Assembly: GCF_014639795.1 (NCBI RefSeq)
Contig: NZ_BMGC01000004.1
Location: forward strand, 124,001 to 188,000
From: Gordonia jinhuaensis
Lineage (GTDB): Bacteria > Actinomycetota > Actinomycetes > Mycobacteriales > Mycobacteriaceae
Length of the DNA stretch: 64,000 nucleotides
Direction of reading: 5' to 3'
The notes beneath the pieces were generated by a model that was given only the letters and a program-made list of their open reading frames with translations, was not told the DNA's origin and ran no database searches. A program made the translations under genes and the position numbers. The first letter of the stretch is position 1. Each line of letters begins with the position of its first letter. Positions 1 through 13,500 of the stretch are shown piece by piece.

Positions 1-982
1 AGGGGAGGATGAGGTAGTACGCCGACAGAGCCGAGGTGAAGCTCGGGCACGACACCTCGACCACCTCGGCACCGCGGTCGCGCAGCGTCTGCACTGCGGC
101 GGTGAAGGATTCGAGCACGCCGGGCTGATAGCCCTCGCCCTGCAGTTCGGTGACCACACCGACGCGAACACCCGACAGATCATGTGCGGCACCGGCTCTC
201 GCGGCACCGACCACGTCGGGTACCGGGAGATCCAGCGACGTCGAATCGCGCGGGTCGTAGCCGGCGATCACCGAGTGCAGCAGTGCGGTGTCGAGCACCG
301 TGCGGCCGCACGGTCCGCCCTGGTCGAGCGACGAGGCGCAGGCGACGAGTCCGTATCGCGAGACGGTGCCATAGGTCGGCTTCACCCCGACGGTCGCGGT
401 GACCGCGGCGGGCTGGCGGATGGATCCGCCGGTGTCGGTGCCGATGGCCAGCGGCGCCGAGTACGAGGCCAGCGCCGCGGCACTGCCGCCACCGGAGCCG
501 CCGGGGATACGGCTGGTGTCCCAGGGGTTTCGTGTCACACCGTAGGCAGAGTTCTCGGTGGAGCTGCCCATCGCGAACTCGTCCATGTTGGTCTTGCCGA
601 GGATCGGGATCCCCGCAGCCTTGAGCCGTTCGGTGACGGTCGCGTTGTAGGGCGACATCCAGCCCTCGAGGATCTTCGATCCGCAAGTGGTCGGTGCGTC
701 GGTGGTGGCGAAGACGTCCTTGAGCGCCAGCGGCACACCGGCCAGCGGCGAGGTCGGCGCCTGCCCCTGATCCAGCGACCTGTCGACCTCGGCCGCGGCG
801 GCGAGCGCCTCCTGCGAACTCACATGCAGGAATGCGTGCAGCTCGTCGTCGACCTCGGCGATGCGATCGAGATGGGCCTGGGTCACCTCCACCGAGGTGA
901 GTTCACGGCTGTGGATCTTCTCGGCCAGTTCAGCCGCCGACAACCCGGTGACGGGTCCGGCGGCACGTGTGGGGGCGCTCAC
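1..982 (-). CDS. gatA: Asp-tRNA(Asn)/Glu-tRNA(Gln) amidotransferase subunit A, 3' end outside window
   Basis: This is the amidase subunit of the GatCAB amidotransferase, which converts misacylated Glu-tRNA(Gln) (and Asp-tRNA(Asn)) to the correct amide form in the cytoplasm, using ammonia from glutamine. The amidase-signature triad is visible: Lys88 in LALKDVF, Ser163 in [11 protein letters not shown] and the nucleophile Ser187 in [12 protein letters not shown]. Only the first 327 codons are present; the C-terminus lies beyond base 1. The start is a GTG whose last bases form the TGA stop of gatC (GTGA overlap), so the two subunits are translationally coupled. Identification is firm. Confidence 0.97.
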   Translation of the reverse strand, partial: MSAPTRAAGPVTGLSAAELAEKIHSRELTSVEVTQAHLDRIAEVDDELHAFLHVSSQEALAAAAEVDRSLDQGQAPTSPLAGVPLALKDVFATTDAPTTCGSKILEGWMSPYNATVTERLKAAGIPILGKTNMDEFAMGSSTENSAYGVTRNPWDTSRIPGGSGGGSAAALASYSAPLAIGTDTGGSIRQPAAVTATVGVKPTYGTVSRYGLVACASSLDQGGPCGRTVLDTALLHSVIAGYDPRDSTSLDLPVPDVVGAARAGAAHDLSGVRVGVVTELQGEGYQPGVLESFTAAVQTLRDRGAEVVEVSCPSFTSALSAYYLILP

Positions 983-1278
983 TGCTCTTCTCCCAGGATC
1001 TGCGGAACGGCGAAGCGCTCCTGCTCGACGGCGGGCGCCTGGTCCAGTGCCTGCTCGTTGGTGAGGCATTGGTGCTCGACGTCTGGTCGCAACACGTTCG
1101 CGATGTCGGCCGGGTGAGCGGTGGGCGGGATGTCGGCGGCCGCGACCTCCGACACCTGCGCCACATAGTTGAGAATCGAGTCCAGCTGACCCGCATACTG
1201 GTCGAGTTCGGCGTCGGTGAGCGCGAGTCGGGACAATCGCGCCAGGTGCGCCACCTCGTCCCGCGAGATTGCTGCCAC
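979..1278 (-). CDS. gatC: Asp-tRNA(Asn)/Glu-tRNA(Gln) amidotransferase subunit C
   Basis: This is the small subunit that wraps around GatA and links it to GatB. The helix-rich start [17 protein letters not shown] is the family hallmark. The GTG at 1278 gives 99 aa, the usual length, with GGAAGG about 12 nt upstream. An ATG at 1308 would give 109 aa and has a better placed AGGGG 5 nt upstream, so either start is possible. The gene is first in a gatC-gatA unit and overlaps gatA by 4 nt. It is divergent from the ACT-domain gene, the order also found at Rv3012c/Rv3013 in M. tuberculosis. Confidence 0.93.
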   Translation of the reverse strand: MAAISRDEVAHLARLSRLALTDAELDQYAGQLDSILNYVAQVSEVAAADIPPTAHPADIANVLRPDVEHQCLTNEQALDQAPAVEQERFAVPQILGEEQ

Positions 1279-1628
1279 TGTCCGGTTGGTCCTTCCGTGT
1301 CCGGTCATGTGAACCCCTGATCGCAGTCGAGCCGCATCACACGTGGACCGAGTCGTCCGTGGATCACCTCGTCGACGATCAGCGGGTGCGGGCCACCTGC
1401 GCGGCAACCGCTCATGTCAGCCTAGTCAACACATCCGACCGTGATGTCGACGGACTCCTCAGCGCCGCACCGAGGGTCGGTCGAATGAGCTTCACTGGCG
1501 ATTCACTACAGTGGATGCACGTGAGCATTGCCACCTCGAAGACCTCCGGCCACCTGCCAGATCTGGTGTCCGCGCCCGGCGCGCGACGTCGAGCACATGC
1601 CGGGATCGGAGTCGCGGTAGGTGCAACA

Positions 1629-2300
1629 ATGTCGAGCGTGTCCTATCTGCTGCGCGTGTACTTGCATGACCGGCCGGGCAGCCTCGGCGCACTGGCCGTC
1701 TCGCTCGGCTCGGCAGGCGCCGACATCCTGTCGCTCGACGTGGTCGAGCGCATGAACGGATACGCCGTCGACGACATCGTCGTCGAGGTGGCCCCCGGTT
1801 CACTCCCCGACACCCTCATCACCGCAGCCGAGAAGGTCGACGGCGTACGGGTGGACTCGATCCGTCCGTACACCGGCGTTCTCGACACCCACCGTGAACT
1901 CGAGCTGATCGACCAGGTCGCCACGGCCAACACCCACGATCGGATGCAGGTACTCGTCGACAACACCCCGCGGGTGCTGCGGGTGTCGTGGGCGATGGTC
2001 ATCACGCGCGGCGGGTCCGGTGTGATCACCCTCTTCGGAAGTTCCGGTGCGCCCGAGACACCACTCACCGACGTCGACTGGCTACCGCTGCATTCGGCGA
2101 CCGTCCTCGATCACGACGCCGACTGGGTGCCCACGGCGTGGAGCGACATGGCGACCCGGCTCGCCGCGGCACCGATTGGCAACGGCGACAAGGCATTACT
2201 GCTGGGACGTGCCGGCGGTCCCGACTTCCGGCCGTCGGAGATCGCTCGCCTGGGATACCTGTCGGGCATCGTCAACACCGTCCTGGACAAGCCGGCCTGA
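1629..2300 (+). CDS. ACT domain-containing amino-acid-binding protein (Rv3013-like)
   Basis: This is a 223-aa cytoplasmic protein. Residues about 4-75 form an ACT domain, recognisable by the LHDRPGSLGALAVSLGSAG turn followed by a strand ending in SLDVVERM. ACT domains bind amino acids and regulate enzymes, but no catalytic domain follows here, so its partner is unknown. The C-terminal 140 residues look like a second regulatory fold (RLAAAPIGNGDKALLLGRAGG) that I cannot name. The start was taken at the ATG that opens the conserved domain; upstream in-frame sequence has no family character. Its position between gatC and ligA matches M. tuberculosis Rv3013. Confidence 0.85.
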   Translation: MSSVSYLLRVYLHDRPGSLGALAVSLGSAGADILSLDVVERMNGYAVDDIVVEVAPGSLPDTLITAAEKVDGVRVDSIRPYTGVLDTHRELELIDQVATANTHDRMQVLVDNTPRVLRVSWAMVITRGGSGVITLFGSSGAPETPLTDVDWLPLHSATVLDHDADWVPTAWSDMATRLAAAPIGNGDKALLLGRAGGPDFRPSEIARLGYLSGIVNTVLDKPA

Positions 2301-2328
2301 TCGCCGCGCCCTCCCTGATCAGCCCGCG

Positions 2329-4560
<2,232 letters not shown>

Positions 4561-4772
4561 GTCGAGCGCACCGACAGCTCCCGCTGCCGCTTTCGGCACG
4601 TCTGTGCGGACGCGGCGTCGGATTGGCCGCTTATCCGAGAATGCGACGCGGACACATTCGCCGTCGCAAGGCGTCCACTATCCGCAGGTCAGGAGGTTGC
4701 CGCCGCGAATGATCCGCGGCACAGCGGCGTCGGACCCTGGCGAAGTGCCAGAGAAGTTGGAATTCTCGACGT

Positions 4773-5453
4773 ATGGGTGTGCCCGATTCTCGTGCCACCA
4801 CCGATCGCACCGGTGGGGATGACTCACGTCCCGATCGCCAGCCGCCCGACTCGCCGAGTTCCTCACGCGGCCGCCTCCCACTCGGCCGCCTCTCGACTGG
4901 CGCCATCACTGACTACGCACTCCCGGTGATCGGTCTGCTCGCGGTGATCGCATTGTCGGTCGGCGTGATCGTCCGGCTCAACGTGCACGATCCGGCACCG
5001 CGTGCGGCGGCCGAGACCGCCGTGCCGGCGTCGGCCCCGCCCACTCCGGCACCCGATCCGTGCCGCGACAACACTCTGCCGCGTCGCGTGGTGGTGAGCG
5101 TCGGATCACAGCACATGTGGTTGTGTCAGGCCGCCAACGTCTACGCCGACTCCCCTGTGACCACCGGCAGTGTGGACCTGGGCGACGGGACACCGCTGGG
5201 CACCTGGCAGATCCAGTCCCGCGAGACCGACCGATATCTCTGGGGTCCGGATTATCGGGTGTTCGTGCACTATTGGCTCCCGTATTTCGAGGACATCGGC
5301 TTCCACGATTCGTCGTGGCAGAAGTTCCCGTACGGAGATCTCAACATGTACAAGCGGTTCGGCTCACACGGGTGTGTGCACGTACCCGCCGAGATGATGT
5401 CGGGGCTCTACACATGGGCGCTGGAGGGCACCACGGTCACCGTCACCGCGTGA
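4773..5453 (+). CDS. membrane-anchored L,D-transpeptidase (YkuD family)
   Basis: This 226-aa protein probably makes 3-3 cross-links in peptidoglycan. A Pro/Ser-rich cytoplasmic N-terminus precedes one membrane segment at about residues 48-69 (YALPVIGLLAVIALSVGVIV). A Pro/Ala linker follows, and the YkuD catalytic domain covers about 100-226. The motif FGSHGCVHVPAEMM carries the catalytic Cys201 with His199 and Ser198, and GFHDSSW supplies the upstream histidine. The domain is compact and lacks the Ig-like modules of Ldt(Mt2)-type enzymes. It is monocistronic and convergent with the MetE-like gene. I saw no strong Shine-Dalgarno; GAGAAGTTGGAATTCTC upstream can fold into a small hairpin. Confidence 0.9.
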   Translation: MGVPDSRATTDRTGGDDSRPDRQPPDSPSSSRGRLPLGRLSTGAITDYALPVIGLLAVIALSVGVIVRLNVHDPAPRAAAETAVPASAPPTPAPDPCRDNTLPRRVVVSVGSQHMWLCQAANVYADSPVTTGSVDLGDGTPLGTWQIQSRETDRYLWGPDYRVFVHYWLPYFEDIGFHDSSWQKFPYGDLNMYKRFGSHGCVHVPAEMMSGLYTWALEGTTVTVTA

Positions 5454-5456
5454 TGT

Positions 5457-5485
5457 GCCCGAACCACGCCCGGTGTCGGTCGGGC
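5457..5485. terminator. possible bidirectional terminator hairpin
   Basis: GCCCGAACC (5457-5465) pairs with GGTCGGGC (5478-5485) with one bulged base. The hairpin lies in the 36-bp gap between two convergent genes. There is no T tract, as is common in this group, so function is inferred from position. Confidence 0.4.
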
Positions 5486-5489
5486 GCGA

Positions 5490-6521
5490 CTACCCGATCG
5501 CCTCGGGATCGTCGGCGAGGGCAGCCGCCGCCCGGCTGCACAGCGACAACGCCTCGCGCGACCAGTCATCGGTGGCCCCGGCCAGACCACAGGCGGGGCT
5601 CACCAGAACCTGTTCGGCCAGCACCGATCTCGGCAGACCGATGCGGTCGACAAGCGAAATGAGGCGCGCCAGAACGTCGTCGAGGTGCGGTGCGGGCTGG
5701 GTACGGACCGACTCGACCGCCCCGGCGACGAGTTCCCCGCCGCCGTCGAGCAACGACCCGATCGCATCGAGGTCGGCGCCGCCGCGCACCTGCCCCAGGT
5801 CCACCGACCACGCCACCTGACCGCTTGTCATCGGCGGCATCGCGGCGACGAGATCGGCGCGCAACGTTCCGCAATCATGCAGGATCCCGGGCACCCCGAC
5901 GCCGGTGAACACCGCCGTCAGACGTTCACCCGCCACCGCTGCGGGTACGGCCTCGATCACGTTCAGCCTGGTCAACGGGGTGATGTGGCCGTCGATGACC
6001 CGCCCGATCAACGGCTCGTCGAGCTGCAGGTTCACCCGGACCCCGAGCCGGCGGGCCACCTCGGCGACCAGACTCGACAGTCCCTCGGTGAGTGAGTCGA
6101 CCACGTCGGCGGTGGCACCGCGATCGGCGATGATCTTGTGTCCACTGGGCAGTTCGGCCGAGGCGGCGAAGGTGTAGGGACCCACACAGCTGATGGTGAG
6201 ATCGGACTCGGCGCCGTCACGCCCCGATCTCTCCCAGAACTCCTCGACGGCATCGAGATCCTGCCGGAGCAGGTCGACCGCACGTCGCATCAGCATGGTC
6301 GGCCGCGCGGCCAAACGGTAGCCGGAGGCGGCGACGTCGACGGGCATGTCGACCAGGATCGCCGCGGCCCGACCGATCATGTCCGCACCCAGTCCACGGG
6401 CGGGTAGTTCGGGGAGAGTGGGGATGTCGAGTTCGCCGATCACGACCTCGGCGGCGACCCGGGCATCGGTGCCGGGCATCGACCCGATCGCGGTGGAGCG
6501 GCCACCGCCGAGTGCGGTCAT
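5490..6521 (-). CDS. cobalamin-independent methionine synthase (MetE)-like protein (Rv3015c-like)
   Basis: This 343-aa protein is related to the C-terminal catalytic barrel of MetE. It keeps the barrel opening [11 protein letters not shown], the LDEP strand (LQLDEPLIG) and a late VSPACGL motif with a cysteine in the position of the MetE zinc ligand. It is under half the length of MetE and lacks the N-terminal domain, so it is unlikely to be a full methionine synthase; the true substrate is unknown. The ATG overlaps the mnmA stop by 4 nt (ATGA), putting it last in the iscS-mnmA operon and suggesting a link to sulfur or methyl metabolism. Confidence 0.85.
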   Translation of the reverse strand: MTALGGGRSTAIGSMPGTDARVAAEVVIGELDIPTLPELPARGLGADMIGRAAAILVDMPVDVAASGYRLAARPTMLMRRAVDLLRQDLDAVEEFWERSGRDGAESDLTISCVGPYTFAASAELPSGHKIIADRGATADVVDSLTEGLSSLVAEVARRLGVRVNLQLDEPLIGRVIDGHITPLTRLNVIEAVPAAVAGERLTAVFTGVGVPGILHDCGTLRADLVAAMPPMTSGQVAWSVDLGQVRGGADLDAIGSLLDGGGELVAGAVESVRTQPAPHLDDVLARLISLVDRIGLPRSVLAEQVLVSPACGLAGATDDWSREALSLCSRAAAALADDPEAIG

Positions 6522-7669
6522 CGCGCGCGTGCGCTCCCGCCATCGCTGATCGAGGTGCCGGCCACGTCGGGCACGGCATCGCCGGTGGCACAGATACGCC
6601 CCGATCCGACCACCACGTCCCCGTCGGTGTCGGGGCGGTACAGCACCGCCGCCTGCCCGCGGGCCACGCCGGCGAGCGGGGTGTGCAGGTCGAGGCGGAA
6701 CCCTGGCCGGTCGTCGTCGAGGCGGACGGGGTGCACGGTCACCGGGGCAAGTCCGCCGTGGGCACGCACCTGCACCACCGCCTCGAACGGCTCGTCACGT
6801 TCGGTGCCGTCGGTCCACACCACACGGTCGGCCAGGATCGCCGAGACCCGCAGGTCCTGTGAGGTTCCGACGGTCACCGTGCCGGTGGCCGGGTCGATGT
6901 CGGTCACATAACGCGGGCGGCCGTCGGCTGCCGGGGCGTCGATACCGAGCCCCTTGCGCTGGCCGATGGTGAAGCCGTGGACGCCGTCGTGGTCGGCGAG
7001 TTGTTCGCCGGAGGCGTGGTCGACGATCGCGCCGGGCCGCACACCGATACGGGCACCGAGGAATGCCTTGGTGTCGCCGGTCGGCACGAAGCAGATGTCG
7101 TGGGAGTCGGGCTTGTCGGCCACCGCCAGGCCGCGACGAGCGGCCTCCTCGCGGATCTGCGGCTTGGGCGTGTCACCCACCGGGAACATCGCCCGCGACA
7201 ACTGCTCGCGGTTGAGTACCGCGAGCACATACGACTGGTCCTTGTCGTCGTCGACGGCACGGCGCAGCACACCCTGTGACAGGCGGGCGTAATGCCCGGT
7301 GACCACCGCGTCGAATCCCAGGGCCACGGCACGGTCGGCCAGCGCCGAGAACTTGATCTTCTCGTTGCAGGTCAGGCACGGGTTGGGGGTCTGGCCCGCG
7401 GCGTAGGCGGCCACGAACTCGTCGATCACGTCTTCTTTGAAGCGGTCGGCGAAATCCCATACGTAGAACGGGATGCCGAGCACGTCGGCGGCGCGGCGCG
7501 CATCGTCGGCGTCCTCACGGGAACAGCATCCGCGCGATCCGGTGCGCAGAGTGCCCGGTGCGCTCGAGAGAGCCAGGTGCACACCGACCACGTCGTGTCC
7601 GGCCTCCACGGCGCGTGCGGCGGCCACCGCCGAGTCGACGCCGCCACTCATCGCTGCCAGTACTCGCAT
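6518..7669 (-). CDS. mnmA: tRNA-specific 2-thiouridylase MnmA
   Basis: This enzyme transfers sulfur to U34 of tRNAs for Glu, Gln and Lys, using ATP. The protein has 383 aa. The PP-loop SGGVDS is at residues 8-13, the first catalytic cysteine lies in NPCLTCN (Cys98/Cys101), and the second is in [11 protein letters not shown]. The C-terminal beta-barrel is intact. It sits directly behind the cysteine desulfurase that supplies its sulfur: the iscS stop and the mnmA start share one base (TGATG), so the pair is translationally coupled. Identification is firm. Confidence 0.97.
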   Translation of the reverse strand: MRVLAAMSGGVDSAVAAARAVEAGHDVVGVHLALSSAPGTLRTGSRGCCSREDADDARRAADVLGIPFYVWDFADRFKEDVIDEFVAAYAAGQTPNPCLTCNEKIKFSALADRAVALGFDAVVTGHYARLSQGVLRRAVDDDKDQSYVLAVLNREQLSRAMFPVGDTPKPQIREEAARRGLAVADKPDSHDICFVPTGDTKAFLGARIGVRPGAIVDHASGEQLADHDGVHGFTIGQRKGLGIDAPAADGRPRYVTDIDPATGTVTVGTSQDLRVSAILADRVVWTDGTERDEPFEAVVQVRAHGGLAPVTVHPVRLDDDRPGFRLDLHTPLAGVARGQAAVLYRPDTDGDVVVGSGRICATGDAVPDVAGTSISDGGSARAR

Positions 7670-8874
7670 CAGCGCTCTCCTGCCGCAACCGTTGCCATGC
7701 CGGCGTTGCGCGCACGGTCGACGACCTCGCCGATCACGTCACCGACCAGGTCGATCTCCTCGGCGGTGGTGGCCGGCGACAGGCTGAACCGCAGCGAACC
7801 GCGCGCCTGGGCGTTGCTGCGCCCCATCGCCATCAACACATGGCTGGCGCTGGCGACCCCGGCGGTGCACGCCGATCCCGTCGAGCACTCGATGCCGCGG
7901 GCATCGAGCAGCATCAGCAACGAGTCGCCCTCGCATCCGGGGAAACTGACATGCACGATCCCCGGCAGGCGGGGTCCACCCGCAGGGCCGTTGACCACGG
8001 CGCCGGGAACCGCGAGCAGACGTTCGGTCAGCCGCTCCCGCAGCGCCTCGGTGCGCGCGGCGGCGGTGTCGAGTTCGGCGAGGCACCCACGCAGTGCGAC
8101 TGCCATGGCGGTGGCTGCGGCGACGTTCTGGGTGCCCGAGCGGGTGTCGCGTTCGTGGCCACCACCGTGCACCAGCGGGGTGCAAGCAACGCCGCGGCCC
8201 AGGAGCAGTGCACCCACGCCCTGGGGTCCGCCGAACTTGTGTGCCGCCACACTCATCGCCGACACGCCCGCCGACCCGAAGTCGACCGGCACGTGACCGG
8301 CGGCCTGCACCGCATCGGTGTGGAACGGGATGTCGAACTCGGCTGCGACCGAAGCCAATTCGGCGATCGGCTGCACGGTACCGACCTCGTTGTTGGCCCA
8401 CATCACCGACACCAGTGCGACCTCGTCGGCGTGCGCACCGAGTTCGGAGCGCAACGATTCGGGATGGACGAATCCGGTCTCGTCGACCCCGAGGATCACC
8501 AGTTCGGCGCCCTGCTCGTCGGCCAGCCATTGGGCGGCGTCGATGACGGCGTGATGCTCGACCGCCGAGATGACCACCCGGCGTCGACGCGGGTCGGCCG
8601 CTCTGCGGGCCATGTAGATGCCCTTCACGGCGATGTTGTCGCTCTCGGTACCCCCCGAGGTGAAGAGCACCTCGGACGGGCGGGCGCCCAGCGACGCCGC
8701 AACCGACTCGCGCGCCTCCTCCAGACGGCGGCGCGCTCGGCGACCGGAGCCGTGTAGCGAGGAGGGATTGGCGGTCTCGGCCAGCGCCGACGTCATCGCC
8801 TCGAGAGCATCGGCACGCATCGGTGTGGATGCGGCGTGATCGAGGTAGACAGAGCGCACGGACGAAGAAGACAT
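7669..8874 (-). CDS. iscS: cysteine desulfurase (IscS/NifS family)
   Basis: This is a PLP enzyme of 401 aa that takes sulfur from cysteine and passes it to partners such as MnmA. It opens with [10 protein letters not shown], has the PLP-binding lysine in [12 protein letters not shown], and the persulfide-forming cysteine in [11 protein letters not shown]. It is first in the iscS-mnmA-metE-like operon. The order iscS-mnmA is conserved in mycobacteria (Rv3025c-Rv3024c). No Fe-S assembly genes are adjacent, which fits a role in tRNA thiolation as well as general sulfur supply. Confidence 0.96.
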   Translation of the reverse strand: MSSSSVRSVYLDHAASTPMRADALEAMTSALAETANPSSLHGSGRRARRRLEEARESVAASLGARPSEVLFTSGGTESDNIAVKGIYMARRAADPRRRRVVISAVEHHAVIDAAQWLADEQGAELVILGVDETGFVHPESLRSELGAHADEVALVSVMWANNEVGTVQPIAELASVAAEFDIPFHTDAVQAAGHVPVDFGSAGVSAMSVAAHKFGGPQGVGALLLGRGVACTPLVHGGGHERDTRSGTQNVAAATAMAVALRGCLAELDTAAARTEALRERLTERLLAVPGAVVNGPAGGPRLPGIVHVSFPGCEGDSLLMLLDARGIECSTGSACTAGVASASHVLMAMGRSNAQARGSLRFSLSPATTAEEIDLVGDVIGEVVDRARNAGMATVAAGER

Positions 8875-8954
8875 ACCGTGTCAAGCATAGACACCGTGGG
8901 GTCGGTGGCCAATTCCGGCCGCTGCTCGCCGACACACACGCGCCATGGCCGGGC

Positions 8955-8982
8955 TCACCTCATCACCTTCACCTCATCACCT
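8955..8982. repeat. perfect 14-bp tandem duplication spanning a stop codon
   Basis: TCACCTCATCACCT occurs twice head to tail (8955-8968 and 8969-8982). On the minus strand the upstream copy contains the last codons and the TGA stop of the FAD oxidoreductase gene. The second copy lies just past the stop and repeats that stop. The protein is unaffected. Confidence 0.95.
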
Positions 8983-10417
8983 GGCCCACGGCGAGCACAC
9001 CGCGCGGATCGAACTCACGAGCCAGCCGTGCCAGTCGATCGGCGGTCGGGTCGTCGTAGCAGGACCTGATCACGGCAGGGTCCGACGATGCGGTGAAGTT
9101 CGGCAGACGCCCGCACGCCCATGCCGACATGTCGGCCAGCAGCGCATCGGTAGCGGTGCGCACGCTGGCCGCGCCGGGGCCGGCGAGCACTCCCACCGCA
9201 TGCAGGTTGTGACTGGCCCGGCGATGGCTCAGTGCTCCGGCAACGCGCGGTTCCTCGGCGTAGGCACCCCCGAGCAGACGCAGTTCGACCATCAACAGCG
9301 GGGTCCGGACATCGGGGCCGGCGTGGCGCAGCAGTACCTCGAGGGCCTCATCGGGGAGGTCGGAGAGCAGGGTGCCGTCATCGTGGCTGGGTATCGGTTC
9401 GACGGGGTCGGCATGGATCGCGCCGATGGCCGGATACGGCAGCATGCCCACGGTGTCGATGAGCGGCGTCGCGACCGCACGCATCGGCGCGAGGATGTTG
9501 GTTGCGGTGCCGAGATCCTCCACGCAGGCAAAGCGCACCGCGATTGTCGCCCGCCCGGCCAACGGCCGCGGCACGCCGGGCAGATCCGGCAGCCGCAACA
9601 GCGCCAGTGACGTGCTGGCCGAGCGGGGCATGTCCGCGCACCACCGTTGCCAGGCGGTGAGCACCTCTGGCGCATCGGCGGCATCGAAATACAGTGCGCC
9701 GCCGACGATCTCGGACAGCGGAAAGAGATCGATGACGCATTCGGTGATGAGGCCGAGGGTGGCCTTGCCGCCACGGAGCCCCCAGAACAAGTCGGTGTGG
9801 TCTTCCGGGGTCGCCCGCGCGAGCATGCCGTCGCCGGTCACCACCTCGATCGAGCGGACATGATCGGCGGTGGCGCCGAAGGTGCGTACGAGTGGCCCGA
9901 TACCTCCCCCGCTGATCAGGCCGGCGACCCCGACACCGGGGGCCGACCCGCACAGTGGCGCCAACCCGTGACGGGCCGCCTGTTCGATGACGGTCTGCCA
10001 GCGAACTCCGGCGCCCACGCGTGCTGTCGCCGACACCGGGTCGACCTCGCATCGATCCAGTGCCGCGGTGCGCACGAGGATCGACCCGTCGCCGACGTCG
10101 GTTCCGCCATGGCCCGTCGCCGCCACCGCCACGGTCGTGGCGGTGACCCCGGCGACGGCGACCACGTCGGCGACGTCGCGCGCATCGCACACATCGACCA
10201 CCGCCCAGGGATTCCGGGTGACGGCCACGTTGAACCCGGCGGTCGGGTAGGCCGGGTCTCCCGGGACGTGAATGCCGCCACGGATACGCCGGCGCAATTC
10301 GGTGAGGCGTACTTCGGTGGGGTCAGCACCGTCACCGGTCGGGTCAGGTCGAGGCGGGTCAGGGTGGGTGAGATCAGGGCCGGTGGCGGCTGATTCGGAG
10401 GTGATGTGCTGGGACAC
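8969..10417 (-). CDS. FAD-linked oxidoreductase, berberine-bridge-enzyme type
   Basis: This 482-aa protein has an N-terminal PCMH-type FAD-binding fold with the loop VAATGHGGTDVG, where the histidine sits in the position used for covalent FAD attachment, and the second FAD stretch VGVAGLISGGGIGPL. The C-terminal substrate domain ends in a BBE-like NFTASSDPA and a final ARLAREFDPRGV segment. A cysteine in PLCGSAPG is near but not exactly at the usual second flavin link, so bicovalent attachment is uncertain. The GTG at 10417 was chosen for GAGG 5 nt upstream; a GTG at 10477 is possible. Relatives oxidise secondary metabolites, sugars or alcohols. The SARP regulator and the efflux pump lie upstream on the same strand. 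Confidence 0.85.
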   Translation of the reverse strand: MSQHITSESAATGPDLTHPDPPRPDPTGDGADPTEVRLTELRRRIRGGIHVPGDPAYPTAGFNVAVTRNPWAVVDVCDARDVADVVAVAGVTATTVAVAATGHGGTDVGDGSILVRTAALDRCEVDPVSATARVGAGVRWQTVIEQAARHGLAPLCGSAPGVGVAGLISGGGIGPLVRTFGATADHVRSIEVVTGDGMLARATPEDHTDLFWGLRGGKATLGLITECVIDLFPLSEIVGGALYFDAADAPEVLTAWQRWCADMPRSASTSLALLRLPDLPGVPRPLAGRATIAVRFACVEDLGTATNILAPMRAVATPLIDTVGMLPYPAIGAIHADPVEPIPSHDDGTLLSDLPDEALEVLLRHAGPDVRTPLLMVELRLLGGAYAEEPRVAGALSHRRASHNLHAVGVLAGPGAASVRTATDALLADMSAWACGRLPNFTASSDPAVIRSCYDDPTADRLARLAREFDPRGVLAVGQVMR

Positions 10418-10525
10418 GGCGTCCTCGCTTTCGGGATCGAGATATCCGGGGAGTCGAGATATCGATGTCCTGAACACTGGCGGTGTCGTCTTGGCGCCGT
10501 CTTGGCGAACGCATGGCGCAGGGCC

Positions 10526-13500
10526 TCAGCCGCGCAGCGCATGTGCGGCGTCGGCCACCGCGATCAGACCGATGCGGCGTGCGCGCACCTCGATGTCGGC
10601 CAGTTCCACATCCCGCCACGGATCCGACAGGTGGTCACGGTGGTGCGGGAGATCACCCGATCCAGAGGGCCGTTGGGCCAGTCGATGACGCTGTTCGGCC
10701 AGCCGACAGCGCAGCAGCCCCGGCTCACTGCCTCCTCGATCGGACAGCGCACGCGCGTCGGCGAGCGCAGCCCTCGCGCGGTCGCCGTCTGCGCACAGTG
10801 CGTACAGGTCGGCCAGTGCCAGTGCGACCGGCCCCAAGCACCCGACCTGACCGACGGTCGCGATGCAGTGCCGGAACGGCTCGAGATAGTCGATGAATTC
10901 CCTCGCTCGTTCGAGCAGACCCAGATCGACCACGATGTCGGCGAGGATCACCGCATGGGCAAGTGACGTCCACATCATCGGTCCGTCCGCGCCGCGCCAC
11001 CTGTCGACGATCTCGGCGGCCAGTCGTTGGTCACCATCGACCCCGGCAGCCACCGCGACACCGGCGGTGAGCACTGCGACCACGGCGTCGCCGGGGCGGG
11101 CTGCCATCGTCTGGCGGACCCACTGCATGCGGTCGCCGCCCCAGGTGCCGAGCACCTGGTCGACGATGTCGTCGAAGAGTCCGTGCTGGGTGGCCATCGC
11201 CATCATCGCCAGCGCACCACTGCCGGCGACGTAGAGCTGCGTCTGCTGATGCACGGCGATCGCGGTGCGGAAATGGTCTGCAGCGCGGCCGAATTCGCCT
11301 CGCCACACAGCGAGTGCGGCTTCCATCCAGCGCAGCTGTGCGCGCAGGATGGGCAGGCGCATCTGTTCACTGCCGACGATCCCGCGCCGCAGATGGCGTT
11401 CGGTCGTGTCGATGTCGCCGAGTGTCATCGTCGCCATCGTTGCCACCGAGTCGGCGATCACCGCGTCGACGGCCGCCGAGGAATGCTCCGACGTCGAGAG
11501 CAATTGGGCCACTGCGATGTTGCGTTCGGCATGGTCGGCGACGCCCGAGTAGGCGATCAATTCGGCGAGCAGGACATCGGCTCTCACCTCAGCCCTCACG
11601 TCAGACCGGGCCTCTGTGTGGTCGAGCGAGGCGGCGAGATCGCGAGCGCCACGGAGGTGGCCCGCGCAGATCGCCGGATCGGGGTGATAGCAGTGGCACA
11701 CTGCCAGTGCCGCGAGAACCCGTGCCGCACTGGCCGGATCGCCGCGTGCGCACCTGCTCGCCTCGACGAGGACCTCACGTAACGCACCGACCTCACCGGT
11801 GGGCGGAATCCACGGCCACCCACCGCCGGCGCGCAGCAGTACCGCGGCCAGCCGCCCGACGCTACGCGCCGCCCCGAGCGCGATCGCCTCGGACATCCGC
11901 GCGGTCACGGTGTCGATCACCACCTGCGCACGTCCGGCCCGCGTATGCGCATCGAGCATCGCCACCAGCAGATCGTCGCGCTCGCCGGAATCCTGTTCGG
12001 CGATCGGCATCGACTCATAGGTGTCCAACGCCGCCTGCAGCCAGTACGCCGCGCTGTCGGAATCCCACCGGCCGGTGGCCTCCTGCGCCGCGGCCTGGCA
12101 AGCGGCGAGCACGTCGGCGGTCTCGGCGAGCGGCAGGGCCGCGAGCAGATGCGTCGCACGACGAGCAATCGCGTCATGTCCGCCGATCTGCGTCACCACC
12201 CGAGCGGCCCGCAGATGTATTCGGCAGCGACGCAGATCGCGGACCGAGGACATCGCCTCCTCACGCAGCAGCGCATGGGCGAAGACCGTCGACTGTCTGC
12301 CGGCGGGCGTGACGACGATGCGTTCGTCGGCGGCCTCGTCAAGACAGTCGGCCACCAGATCGAGGTCTCGGCCGGTGACGGCGGCGAGAAGAGTCGCATC
12401 GATCTCATCCCCGATCACCGCCGCGACACCGAGCACCTCACGTACGGTCGGATCGAGCGCCGCGAGACGCCGATCGAGTACCGCACGTACCGCCGAGGGC
12501 ACCGCCTCACCACGCCGATCCGCCGGCAGCCGCGCATATTCCGAGACGAACAGCGGGTTTCCTCCGGTGCGCGCGAACAGCTCGTCGACTTCGTCGGCCT
12601 CCAGGCTGGCGATGGTGCCGGCCAGGGAGTGCACCTCACATCTGTCCAGTTCGCCGAGGTCGAACACCCGACCACCGCTTCGAATGATGTTCTCCCGCAA
12701 CCGGGACAGGTCCGCACGTGTGGTCTGCTCGCGCATCGTGACGATCACACATAGCGGGCGATCACGCAGTGCCGCAGTCATATACGTGAGCAGACCCAGT
12801 GACATCGAGTCGGCCCACTGCACGTCGTCGACCACGATCGTCACCGGTGTCCCGGCCGTGGCATCGGCGAGCAGAGCCTGCATGCGTTCGTAGACGGTGA
12901 ACCGGGCGGTGTCGGCGTCGGCACCGGCGGGGATCGCCAGCAGCTCGTCGGGGTCGGCACCGAGATCACGGCACAACTGCCGCATCGGCCACCACGCCGG
13001 ACACGCCTCGACGTCGGGGCATCGCACCCAGATCACGGTGTCGCCGTCGCAGCGCGCAAGGCGCACCGCCTCCTGCGCCAGCCGCGTCTTTCCGATCCCG
13101 GGCGGCCCCGACAATCCCAGAACCCGAAACCCTTGTCGCCGTTCGTCGGTGAACAACTCCGCGAGCGCTTCGCGTTCGGCGGTCCGGCCGACCAGCGGAT
13201 CACACGGTCCGGTCGGGTCGTGCGCAGCCACCGCGGGACTGCGCCCTTCAGCGGCCCTGACCGCATCGGTGCCCCGGCTCGTGTCGGCAGAACCGATGGC
13301 AGCGGAGACCGGCGAACCCGGAGCGCGTGGCCACGATGCGACCGCCGGATCATGGCGCAGGATGGCCGACTGCAACTCCCGCAGCGGTGTGCCCGGGTCG
13401 ATCCCCAGTTCCTCGTCGAGGACGGCCACATGTGCGGCATAGGCCTCGAGGGCTTCGGTGCTGCGGCCGGCCTGATGCAGCGCGACCATCTGCAGCCACA

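Noticed and set aside
5490-6521. Complete methionine synthase MetE
   Set aside because: The protein is under half the MetE length and lacks the N-terminal barrel.
12021-12893. Long open frames on the plus strand opposite the SARP gene
   Set aside because: They are Arg/Ser/Ala-rich with no domain and follow the high-GC third-position shadow of a strong minus-strand gene.
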